A DNA stretch of 64,000 bases, from NCBI RefSeq assembly GCF_022179185.1, contig NZ_BPQJ01000008.1:62001-126000 (forward strand). The letters are read 5' to 3'. This stretch comes from Methylobacterium frigidaeris (GTDB lineage Bacteria; Pseudomonadota; Alphaproteobacteria; Rhizobiales; Beijerinckiaceae). Below, piece by piece: positions 55,406 to 62,850 of the stretch (positions within the stretch are counted from its first letter, which is position 1; each line of letters begins with the position of its first letter). Both the position numbers and the translations under genes were made by a program. Below the pieces are notes generated by a model. The model saw only the letters and a list, made by a program, of their open reading frames with translations, was not told where the DNA came from and did not search any database.

Positions 55406-55629
55406 GATGCTCTCCCTGTCGCGCCGGCTGTTCTTGTGACGAGGGAGGTCGTTGCCGATCCACGGGGTGCGTGGCCGGCTCTGAACTGTCTCTCGTCTTC
55501 ACGCAGGGTGGCAGGGTGCTCGCCATGGACTGTCTCGTCCCGAGCCCCGCTCGCTCCCTGAGCGTTTCCTCTTTCTCCAGTTCTAAGGAACGGGCATACC
55601 GAGGTCCAAGACCGATTGGGAACAAAACC

Positions 55630-55644
55630 ATTCCTGGGAGGAAT
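55630..55644 (+). promoter_or_regulatory. palindrome over the ribosome site of the LysR (ben) gene
   Basis: ATTCC-TGGGA-GGAAT is a perfect palindrome (5-base arms). It overlaps the GGGAGG ribosome site of the TTG start at 55647, so a bound regulator or folded RNA would block translation. Autoregulation is likely for LysR proteins. Confidence 0.45.
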
Positions 55645-55646
55645 GA

Positions 55647-56555
55647 TTGGAGCTGCGCCACCTGCGCTACTTCGTGGCCGTCGCGCGCGAGCAGAGCTTC
55701 ACCCGCGCGGCGGAGGCGATGCACGTCGCCCAGCCGGCCCTGAGCAAGCAGGTGCAGCAATTCGAGGAGGAGTTCGGCCTGGCGCTGATCGAGCGCGGCT
55801 CGCGGCCGGTGCGGCTGACCGAGCCGGGCCGGGTGATCTACGAGCAGGCGCTGCAGATCCTGGAGCGGGTCGACGACCTGCGCGAGACCGGCCGGCGCCT
55901 GCGCGTCGCCGAGCGCAACAGCTTCCGCATCGGATTCGTCGCCTCGACGCTCTACGGACGCCTGCCGGAGATCCTGCGCGGCTACCGGATGAAGCGCCCG
56001 GACGTCGACATGACGCTGCTCGAACTCCTGACCCTCGAGCAGATCGCGGCGCTGAAGGAGGGCCGGATCGATGTCGGCTTCGGCCGGGTCGAGATCGAGG
56101 ACCCGGCGATCGCCCGGGTGCTCCTGCGCAACGAGAGGCTGATCGTCGCCGTGCCGATGGCCTGGGACGCCGAACGCCCGCCGGGCCCCCTGAAGCTGCG
56201 CGATCTCGCCGACACGGCGCTGATCCTCTACCCGAAGAGCGCCCGGCCCAACAACGCCGACCGGATCCTGGCGCTCTTTCGCGAGCACGGCGTGCGCCCA
56301 GCCGTGATCCACGAGGTGCGCGAGCTCCAGACCGCGCTCGGCCTCGTCGCGGCGGAGGCGGGGGTGTGCGTGGTGCCGGCCTCGATCGAGCGCTTGCGCC
56401 GCGACGGCGTCGCCTACCGGCCGCTCGACGAGGAGCGGGCGCTGATCCCGGTGATCATGAGCTACCGCAAGAACGATCCCTCTCCGGAGATCGGGTTGAT
56501 CTTGCAGTGCGTGAAGGAGGATTACGAGCGGGAGGGGTTGCGGTTCGGGGTGTGA
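55647..56555 (+). CDS. LysR-family regulator, BenM/CatM-like
   Basis: 302 residues from a TTG at 55647, with GGGAGG six bases upstream. N-terminal MELRHLRYFVAVAREQSFTRA, EAMHVAQPALSKQVQQFEEE is the BenM/CatM/CatR group, as is the effector domain. It is divergent from benA across 241 bases, which is the normal place for the activator of a ben-cat cluster. BenM responds to benzoate and muconate. Confidence 0.93.
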   Translation: MELRHLRYFVAVAREQSFTRAAEAMHVAQPALSKQVQQFEEEFGLALIERGSRPVRLTEPGRVIYEQALQILERVDDLRETGRRLRVAERNSFRIGFVASTLYGRLPEILRGYRMKRPDVDMTLLELLTLEQIAALKEGRIDVGFGRVEIEDPAIARVLLRNERLIVAVPMAWDAERPPGPLKLRDLADTALILYPKSARPNNADRILALFREHGVRPAVIHEVRELQTALGLVAAEAGVCVVPASIERLRRDGVAYRPLDEERALIPVIMSYRKNDPSPEIGLILQCVKEDYEREGLRFGV

Positions 56556-56615
56556 AGGTCAGCGGCGGCTTTTGCTGGCATCCGGTTGCTCAGTGTCAAT
56601 CGCGGTCGTGTGCAT

Positions 56616-56646
56616 TCTCCCTCTCCCCGCGGGCGGGGAGAGGAGA
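56616..56646. terminator. hairpin between convergent LysR and SDR genes
   Basis: Stem 56621-56630 (CTCTCCCCGC) with 56633-56642, extended by TCTC/GAGA with one bulged base. It follows both converging stops, so it probably terminates both transcripts. It belongs to the CCCTCCCC repeat type. Confidence 0.5.
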
Positions 56647-56699
56647 AAAGCGCCTCTCCGCAAGTCGCGCAGGTGGCACAGCCCGGCGATTTCAGGCTC

Positions 56700-57467
56700 T
56701 CACGCCATCACCAACCCACCATCCACGGTCAGCACCTGTCCGGTGACGAACCGGCTCTCCTCCCCGGCGAGGAAGAGCACCGGGCCGGCCACATCCTCTG
56801 GCGTCGCGAGGCGGCGCAGGGGGGTCTGGGCGATCAGCGCCTCGCGCACCTCCTCGGGCGTGTCCCGGCTCGCATCCGTCGGATAGACCAGCCCCGGCGC
56901 CACGCAATTGACCCGCACCCCGATCGGTCCCAACTCCGCCGCAAGGTTGCGGCTGAAGCCGATCAGCGCCGCCTTGGCGGTGGTGTAATCGTGGTAGGGG
57001 ATGCTCGGGCGCGCGACGAGGTCGCTCGCCAGGTTGACGATGGCGGCTCCGCTGCGCCGGGTCATGAGCGGCAGCAGCGCCTGAACCACGGTGTAGGTCG
57101 CCCGCACCGCGCCGTCGAACTGGCGCTGGTAGGCCTCCCACGGCACATCGCGAAAGCGGACGCGGTGGTCCGGGTCGAAGCGGTAGGGCGCGAAGGCGTT
57201 GTTGACGATCGCGTCGAGGCGGCCGACCTCCTCGGTGATCTGCGCGGCGAGCCCCGCCACCGCCGCCGGGTCGGTCACGTCGGCCGCGACCGTGAGCGCC
57301 TGCCCGCCGAGCGCGCGGCACCGTTCCGCCACCGCCTCGGCGGCGGCCGCGTTCTCGCGGTAATTGACGACGACGAGGCCGCCTTCCGTGGCGAAAGCCG
57401 TGGCGATCGCCGCGCCGATGCCGCGACTGCCGCCGGTGACCAGGATCGCGCGGTCGCGGAACCTCAC
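56700..57467 (-). CDS. short-chain dehydrogenase, last gene of the TPP-riboswitch operon
   Basis: 255 residues. Classical SDR: TGGSRGIGAAIATAF for NAD(P), NNAF, and the catalytic pair in YHDYTTAKAAL (Tyr-x-x-x-Lys). C-terminal VTGQVLTVDGG is standard. It is FabG-like in sequence, but the context is a thiamine-regulated operon. The ATG overlaps the binding-protein stop by four bases. It might reduce an aldehyde produced by the LuxC-like enzyme to an alcohol; this is inference. Confidence 0.93.
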   Translation of the reverse strand: MRFRDRAILVTGGSRGIGAAIATAFATEGGLVVVNYRENAAAAEAVAERCRALGGQALTVAADVTDPAAVAGLAAQITEEVGRLDAIVNNAFAPYRFDPDHRVRFRDVPWEAYQRQFDGAVRATYTVVQALLPLMTRRSGAAIVNLASDLVARPSIPYHDYTTAKAALIGFSRNLAAELGPIGVRVNCVAPGLVYPTDASRDTPEEVREALIAQTPLRRLATPEDVAGPVLFLAGEESRFVTGQVLTVDGGLVMA

Positions 57468-58453
57468 GGCGTGGCCTCCTTCACCGGGATCAGATCGCTC
57501 TTCACCACCTGGCCCATGTCGAGGGCGCGGGTGACGAGGCCGAGGCTGCGAAATTGGTCGGCGCCCTGCTGCAGGACCGGAGGATCGAAATGGCCCAGGC
57601 CCTCGCGCTCGGTGGTGGGCGACACGCTCGAGAGGTTGCGCAGGCGGATCACCTCGCGGTTGATCGCCTCGTCGCGCCCGTTGATCGCCCGCGTGACGGC
57701 AAGCCGCGCCGCCTCGTCGGGCTTGGCGATCATCCAGGCGGCGGAGTCGCGGTAGGCGGCGAGGAAGCGCTTCAAGATCGGCTTCCTGCTCTCGTAGTCC
57801 TTGCGCGTCACCACGAAGATGTCGCTCGGGAGATTCAGGTGGTCGCGCACCTCGATCACGTCGACCTCGCCGAGGCCCTTGGCGCGACCGACGAGCAGCC
57901 CGGTATCGGTGGCGGCCGTCGCGTCGACCTGGCCCTGGATCAGGGGGGCGAAGTTGAGGAGGCCGGTGACCTCGACCGTCACGTCGGTCTCCTTCAGCCC
58001 GGCACCGGCGAGCAGCAGGAGCAGGTGCTGGCGCGTCCCGCTCGCCAGGCTGTAGACGCCGACGCGCTTGCCCTTGAGATCGGCCACCGAGCGGATGCCG
58101 CGCGCCTTGGGCGAGACGACGTTGAACACGTTCTGCGGGTAGATGTTGTAGATCGCCACCAGGTCCGCGCCCTTGTCGAGGGCGAGGTAGAAAGAGGCCG
58201 GATCGGTGAAGGCGATATCGGCTTGCCCCGAGAGCAGCGCCTGGATCGCCGAGCCGCCGCCATTGCCCGGCACGTAGTCGAGGGCGATGCCGCGGGCCTT
58301 GAACAACCCGTGGTCCGGCTCGGCGAGCAGGTTGGTGATCTCGCTGATCGGCTGGCTCCAGCCCCCGACGGTCACCTTGTCGAGGGTCTGCGCCAGGGCC
58401 GGGGGGCTGAGCCAGGCGAGGGCGAGGACGAGCAGCAGGCGTAAGGAGCGCAT
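57464..58453 (-). CDS. NMT1/THI5-type ABC substrate-binding protein (ThiY-like candidate)
   Basis: 329 residues with a signal peptide (LRLLLVLALAWLSPPALAQ). The two-lobe NMT1/THI5 fold has VGGWSQPISEITNLLAEPDH, GNGGGSAIQALLSGQADIAF and GVYSLASGTRQHLLLLLAGAG. ThiY proteins of this class bind N-formyl-4-amino-5-aminomethyl-2-methylpyrimidine; SsuA and TauA bind sulfonates. The TPP riboswitch 4 kb upstream on the same transcript makes a thiamine precursor the best guess. Confidence 0.88.
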   Translation of the reverse strand: MRSLRLLLVLALAWLSPPALAQTLDKVTVGGWSQPISEITNLLAEPDHGLFKARGIALDYVPGNGGGSAIQALLSGQADIAFTDPASFYLALDKGADLVAIYNIYPQNVFNVVSPKARGIRSVADLKGKRVGVYSLASGTRQHLLLLLAGAGLKETDVTVEVTGLLNFAPLIQGQVDATAATDTGLLVGRAKGLGEVDVIEVRDHLNLPSDIFVVTRKDYESRKPILKRFLAAYRDSAAWMIAKPDEAARLAVTRAINGRDEAINREVIRLRNLSSVSPTTEREGLGHFDPPVLQQGADQFRSLGLVTRALDMGQVVKSDLIPVKEATP

Positions 58454-58460
58454 AGGGGGA

Positions 58461-59210
58461 TCAACCTCTGGCGTATCGGCGCAGGATCAGGGCCTCGAGC
58501 CCCCGCGCGGCCTCGTAGACGGCCATCCCGAGGGCGGTGATGACGACGAACAGCGCCACGATCAGGCTCGAATCCATCACGCTCTGCGCGGCGATGATCG
58601 AGGCGCCGAGGCCCTGGCGCCCGCCGACGAACTCGCCCACCACCGCTCCCACCAGGGCGAGCACGATGGCGACACGGAACCCCGCGAGGATCACCGGCAG
58701 GGCCGTGGGCAGCTTCAGGCGCAGCAGGGTCCGGGTCCGGCCCGCCCCGAGCATCCGGAAGAGTTCGCGCTGGCCGGGCTCGACCTGACCGAGGCCGGTG
58801 AGGGTATTTTCGAACAGCGGGAAGAAGCAGATCAGCGCCGTGATCACCACGGTCGGCGTCAGGCCGAACCCGAACCACAGGATCAGCAGCGGACCCAGCG
58901 CCAGCTTCGGCACAAGCTGGCTCGCCAGCACGTAGGGGCGCAGCACCCGATGGAGCGCCGGCCATTCCGAGAGCAGGATGCCGGCGCCGAGACCCAGGGC
59001 CGTGCCCGCGAGGAGGCCGAGCACCATCTCCGTCACGGTGACCCGCAGGTGCGGCCAGAGCCGGCCGGAGGCCACCTCGCCCCACAGCGTCGCGGCGACG
59101 GCGGAGGGCGCCGGCAGCACGAGGGGCGAGACCGCGCCTGAGCGGCACCACGCCTCCCAGGCGGTGAGCAGGGCCGCCAGCAGCAGGGCGGAGGCGAGGC
59201 GCGTCCTCAC
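58461..59210 (-). CDS. ABC transporter permease (ThiX/TauC-like)
   Basis: 249 residues from a GTG at 59210, which overlaps the ATPase stop by four bases (GTGA). Six helices with the EAA loop ELFRMLGAGRTRTLLRLKLP and the GAVVGEFVGGRQGLGASI region. It belongs to the riboswitch operon. Confidence 0.9.
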   Translation of the reverse strand: MRTRLASALLLAALLTAWEAWCRSGAVSPLVLPAPSAVAATLWGEVASGRLWPHLRVTVTEMVLGLLAGTALGLGAGILLSEWPALHRVLRPYVLASQLVPKLALGPLLILWFGFGLTPTVVITALICFFPLFENTLTGLGQVEPGQRELFRMLGAGRTRTLLRLKLPTALPVILAGFRVAIVLALVGAVVGEFVGGRQGLGASIIAAQSVMDSSLIVALFVVITALGMAVYEAARGLEALILRRYARG

Positions 59211-59998
59211 GCCGCCCGCCCGATCGCAGGAGACGGGCCATTCGAGGGGGCCCCGTCCATGATCGCGCGCAGAGACCGGCAGACCGCCCCGAAGGCCGCC
59301 TCGTAGCGGATGCCCGGCGGCCGGGGCCGCGGCAGCGGGATCGCGCCCTCGTGCACCAGGCGCCCGGCTGCCATCACGCCGACCCGGTCGCCGAGATAGA
59401 CCGCCTCGGCGATGTCGTGGGTCACGAAGAGCGCCGCGGTGCCGCGGGAAGCGCACAGCCGCAGGAGATCGTCCTGCAGCTCCTCGCGGGTCAGCGCGTC
59501 GAGGGCGGCGAAGGGCTCGTCGAGGAGCAAGAGGCTCGGCTCCGTCAGCAGCGCCCGGGCCATCGCGACCCGGCTCTGCTGGCCGCCCGACAGGGCGGCG
59601 GGGCGGCGCTCGGTCAGGTCGCCGAGGCCCATGGAGGCGAGGAGGTCGCGGGCGGCCTCCCGGTCAGAAGGCTGAGGCCGGCGCTTGAGGGAGACCGGCA
59701 GCAGCACGTTGTCGAGGGCGGACAGCCAGGCGAGCAGGGTCGGGGCCTGGAACACGAAGCCGACGCTCAGGCGCGGGCCGCTCACCGGAGTTCCGTCGAT
59801 CCGGACCGTGCCGGCATCCGGCGCCAGGAGCCCGGCGGCGAGCTTGAGCAGGGTGGTCTTGCCGCAGCCGCTGCGCCCGAGCAGGCAGTGGATCGCCCCG
59901 CGGGGGATCGCCCAGTCGACGCCCGCGACGGTCTCGGCGGGATCGCCGGGGAAGCGGTAGCGCACCCCGTCGAGGGCGAGATGGGCGTCAATCGGCAT
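59207..59998 (-). CDS. ABC transporter ATPase (ThiZ/TauB-like)
   Basis: 263 residues. Walker A LLGRSGCGKTT, Q-loop VFQAPTLLAWLSALDNV, signature LSGGQQSRVAMARAL, Walker B LLLLDEPFAALD, and the switch His in VTHDIAEA. The first codons overlap the LuxC-like gene by 11 bases. Confidence 0.92.
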   Translation of the reverse strand: MPIDAHLALDGVRYRFPGDPAETVAGVDWAIPRGAIHCLLGRSGCGKTTLLKLAAGLLAPDAGTVRIDGTPVSGPRLSVGFVFQAPTLLAWLSALDNVLLPVSLKRRPQPSDREAARDLLASMGLGDLTERRPAALSGGQQSRVAMARALLTEPSLLLLDEPFAALDALTREELQDDLLRLCASRGTAALFVTHDIAEAVYLGDRVGVMAAGRLVHEGAIPLPRPRPPGIRYEAAFGAVCRSLRAIMDGAPSNGPSPAIGRAA

Positions 59999-61442
59999 AG
60001 GGCGCGAAGCCTTCCGCCGCGGCCTCGGCGCTGGCCTCGATCTCCGTCATCGTGACGAGATCGAGCAGGCTGAAGCGGCCGTCATGGTGCCAGCCGGCCT
60101 CCGGCGCGGTCATGCGGCCGATGGCGCTGATCCGGGTGACGCCGACCGCCGCCAGATCCTCCGCGAGGCGAAACAGCGTGGCGGGGGCCGCCGCAATCCC
60201 GGCGCTCTGGAGATAGGCGCGGTGGGGCGCGACCAGGGCCGGCACGTCCGAGAGCGCATCGACCGCCACCACGGCCACGCTGCGGTTGAGGCCGGACGGG
60301 CTCAAGCCCGTGGCGGGATCGAGCAGGACGACGCTCCACGGATCGGCCGGATCGCCGAGGAGCACGGCGCCGCCGTCGAGAGCCCGCATCTCGTGGACGC
60401 TGCGCCAGGCCGCAATGGAAGAGGCCTCGCCCGGATCGAGGCGCCGGCGCGGGTGGCGGCTCGCCAGCGCGGCGAGCTCGTGGGCGAGGTGGCGGGCGAA
60501 CTCGTCCGGCGCCACCGGACCGCCGCGCTCGACGAACAGCATCTGCGGCGCGTAGCAGCCCTGCTGCTCGTAGCGCACGATATCGTGGGCGGCGAGGCGG
60601 GCGAGAGGGCCGGCGCGGCGGCTGTTCAGGGCCTCCCGGGCGATCATCGCGAAGCCGATGCGGTGGCCGTGCGGCAGGAACCGGGTGGTGACCGGCACCT
60701 TGGCGCGCAAAGCCGCCAGGGTGTCGTTGCCGCCATAGGCCATCACGCACTCGGCCTGCGCGAGGAAGACCGCCTCGGGCCCGCCTTCGCCGCCCTTCCA
60801 CCAGGTGACGGCCAGGCACTCGCCGAGCTCGGGATCGGCTTCCCCGATCAGGCGCGCGAACCAGCCGGCGGTGAGCGGCTCGGCGGAGGCGAGCTTGCCG
60901 ATCGTGCCGGCCTTGACCAGCAACCCCGCGACGAGGCTCCACAGCGGCAGGGCCGGGACGTTGCCGGCCCAGACATGCAGCAGCAGGTCGGGTCCCCGCG
61001 CCCGCACGAACCCGCCCTTCACCGCCGGCTGGAAGCCGTCGAGCACGCCCGGATTGGAAAAATCCTCGGCGAGGAAGCGCAGGAGCTGCGGCCGCCGGAA
61101 GGTCTTGAGGTAGCTCGTCAGGCCGAGCCGCACCGTCTCGCGGTCGTAGCCGGTGACGACCGGCAGCAGCGTCTCCGCCTTGCGGCGCAACGGGTGGGCG
61201 CGGTCGAGCAGGCAGGCGCTCGCCCGGTCGATCGCCTCGACGATCCGGGCCGTTTCCATGCGCCGCAGGGTCTCGCGGGCGCGGGTGCGGACGTGCCCGC
61301 ACAGGGCCCGCGCCTGATCCTCGCTCAAGGACGGCAGCGCCACCGCGACGGTCTCGCCCCAGGCCCGGTGCTCGACGATGCGCCGGCCGATCGCCTCGTC
61401 TGGGAGACCCGGGAGGTGCCCGGCCTGCTCCACGCTACTCAT
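59988..61442 (-). CDS. LuxC-like acyl-CoA/acyl-protein reductase in a TPP-riboswitch operon
   Basis: 484 residues from the ATG at 61442, which overlaps the LuxE-like stop by four bases. LuxC/acyl-CoA reductase family: the catalytic cysteine lies in YEQQGCYAPQMLFVE, the NAD(P)-binding region in LLLHVWAGNVPALPLWSLVA with KAGTIGKLASAEPL. In bioluminescent bacteria LuxC reduces an acyl thioester to aldehyde; no luxAB, luxD or luxG is here, and the operon is under a TPP riboswitch. I therefore infer reduction of a small aromatic or heteroaromatic carboxyl thioester. Confidence 0.88.
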   Translation of the reverse strand: MSSVEQAGHLPGLPDEAIGRRIVEHRAWGETVAVALPSLSEDQARALCGHVRTRARETLRRMETARIVEAIDRASACLLDRAHPLRRKAETLLPVVTGYDRETVRLGLTSYLKTFRRPQLLRFLAEDFSNPGVLDGFQPAVKGGFVRARGPDLLLHVWAGNVPALPLWSLVAGLLVKAGTIGKLASAEPLTAGWFARLIGEADPELGECLAVTWWKGGEGGPEAVFLAQAECVMAYGGNDTLAALRAKVPVTTRFLPHGHRIGFAMIAREALNSRRAGPLARLAAHDIVRYEQQGCYAPQMLFVERGGPVAPDEFARHLAHELAALASRHPRRRLDPGEASSIAAWRSVHEMRALDGGAVLLGDPADPWSVVLLDPATGLSPSGLNRSVAVVAVDALSDVPALVAPHRAYLQSAGIAAAPATLFRLAEDLAAVGVTRISAIGRMTAPEAGWHHDGRFSLLDLVTMTEIEASAEAAAEGFAPYAD

Positions 61443-62515
61443 CCCTGCGCGGCGGCCAGGAACTCGGCCACCGCGACCGAGCAGCCGCGCGACGCCGAGC
61501 CCTCGACCCGGCCGAGCAGCCGGAATCCGCCGGGCGCGATCACCCCGGCATCCTCGGTCAGGATCGCCGAGACGGAATTGAAGTGCGCGAGGTCGTGGTG
61601 GACCAGGACGCCGGTCTCGCCCTCGGGCACATCCACTCCGGTGAGCGGATCGACGACGCGGCTGCGGATCCAGTGCGGGCCGGACTTCACCGGGGGGCAG
61701 ACCGCGTTGCCGTCGTCGTAGAACTGGGTGCTCAGCTCGGTCATGCCGTACATGTTGAGGCAGGCCTCGCGCGGGACGCCGAAGGCGTCCGAGAGTCCGT
61801 CGTAGAAGGCGTCCGGCTCGATCTCGCGCGACTGGCCCTTGAAGCCGCCGGTGTCGAAGAGGAAGCTCCCGGCCGGCAGGGCGAAGCGGCGGCCCCGCTC
61901 CGTCAGCGCGTCCATCACCGGCACGAAGGCGTAGGTCGCGCCGAGGAGCGCAGCGGGCTCGCCCGAGGTCTCGGCCTCGGCGAGGAATGTCAGCAGCGCG
62001 TCGAGGTCGAGCCCGCCGGGGCCGACGAAGACCGCGCTGTCCTCCGTGCCGAACCTGTCCTTCGCCAGCGCCAGGTAATGGGCGAGGGAGGAGTTCGGGA
62101 GCGCCGCCTCGTCCGGGAACAGGATGCCCATCCGGATCGTGTCCCGCCCGCGCATGATCCGCGCGGCGAAACCCGTGAGCATCGAGGCGTCGTAGACTGC
62201 GAGCGTCGGGTGATAGCTGCGGCCGCGGCCGCTCCCGGTCGTGCCGCTCGTCATGAACACCCGCTCGGCGTCGTCCGGCGGGCAGCAGCTCAAGGTGAGG
62301 TCCTTGAACGCCTTGATCGGCACCGCCGGGATGTCGCGCCATCGCCGCACCGTGAGCGGCGTGCGCCCGCGCTGTTGCGCGAAGCGGCGGTAGGGCGCGT
62401 TATGGGCGAACTGGTAGGCGAAGAGCCGCAGGGCCAGCGCCTCGAATTCCGCATCGGTCGCGCCCGGCCGCCCGATGAAGTCGAGAAGGATCCCGATGAT
62501 CTCCGTTTGCGACAT
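61439..62515 (-). CDS. LuxE-like acyl-protein synthetase in a TPP-riboswitch operon
   Basis: 358 residues from the ATG at 62515, chosen because GAGGT lies about nine bases upstream; upstream ATGs at 62551 and 62566 lack one. LuxE/ANL-like adenylating enzyme: FMTSGTTGSGRGRSYHP (ATP loop), NMYGMTELSTQFYD, and the C-terminal RGCSVAVAEFL whose Cys, 13 residues from the end, matches the acylated cysteine of LuxE. It would activate a carboxylate as acyl-AMP and hold it as a thioester for the LuxC partner. It is the first gene after the riboswitch. Confidence 0.88.
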   Translation of the reverse strand: MSQTEIIGILLDFIGRPGATDAEFEALALRLFAYQFAHNAPYRRFAQQRGRTPLTVRRWRDIPAVPIKAFKDLTLSCCPPDDAERVFMTSGTTGSGRGRSYHPTLAVYDASMLTGFAARIMRGRDTIRMGILFPDEAALPNSSLAHYLALAKDRFGTEDSAVFVGPGGLDLDALLTFLAEAETSGEPAALLGATYAFVPVMDALTERGRRFALPAGSFLFDTGGFKGQSREIEPDAFYDGLSDAFGVPREACLNMYGMTELSTQFYDDGNAVCPPVKSGPHWIRSRVVDPLTGVDVPEGETGVLVHHDLAHFNSVSAILTEDAGVIAPGGFRLLGRVEGSASRGCSVAVAEFLAAAQG

Positions 62516-62609
62516 GACGGCCACCTCGCGCCCATCCCGGGCGACGGCCATGGCGGCGGAGATCATGCGCGAAAAGACGGCTGTGTCGGCTTCACGCCGC
62601 GCCGGTCCC

Positions 62610-62720
62610 GCATCCCTACGCCGGCATGACCCGGATCAGGTTCATAGGGTCACCGCGGCGCCCGGACGGGTCCAGGCCGGCGGAATCTCAGCCTCCTCGC
62701 GAGGCTCCCCTGGGAGCCGG
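62610..62720 (-). promoter_or_regulatory. TPP riboswitch (THI element)
   Basis: Read on the minus strand, the element has the GGGGAGCC opening, CTGAGA in the pyrimidine-sensing arm (complement at 62686-62691), then TGAACCTGATCCGGGTCATG, and the GCGTAGGGA closing strand. TCCC and GGGA at the two ends can form helix P1. This is the full THI-box order. It lies about 95 bases before the LuxE-like start and downstream of the sulfatase stop, so it controls the luxE-luxC-ABC-SDR operon. TPP binding would lower expression, probably by hiding the ribosome site. Confidence 0.95.
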
Positions 62721-62850
62721 GGACAGTGGGGGGTGCGGGAGCGGGTGTCAAGTTACGCCGCCGGCGAGCCTGCTCGGCCGCGTTCCGCGTCCCCTCGGGA
62801 TGACGGCGCGAATCGGACGATCGCAAGACGCCGCAGGATCTTGCACATTC

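Noticed and set aside
59988..62515. bioluminescence (lux) operon
   Set aside because: LuxC- and LuxE-like enzymes are present, but luxA, luxB and luxD are absent and a TPP riboswitch controls the operon.
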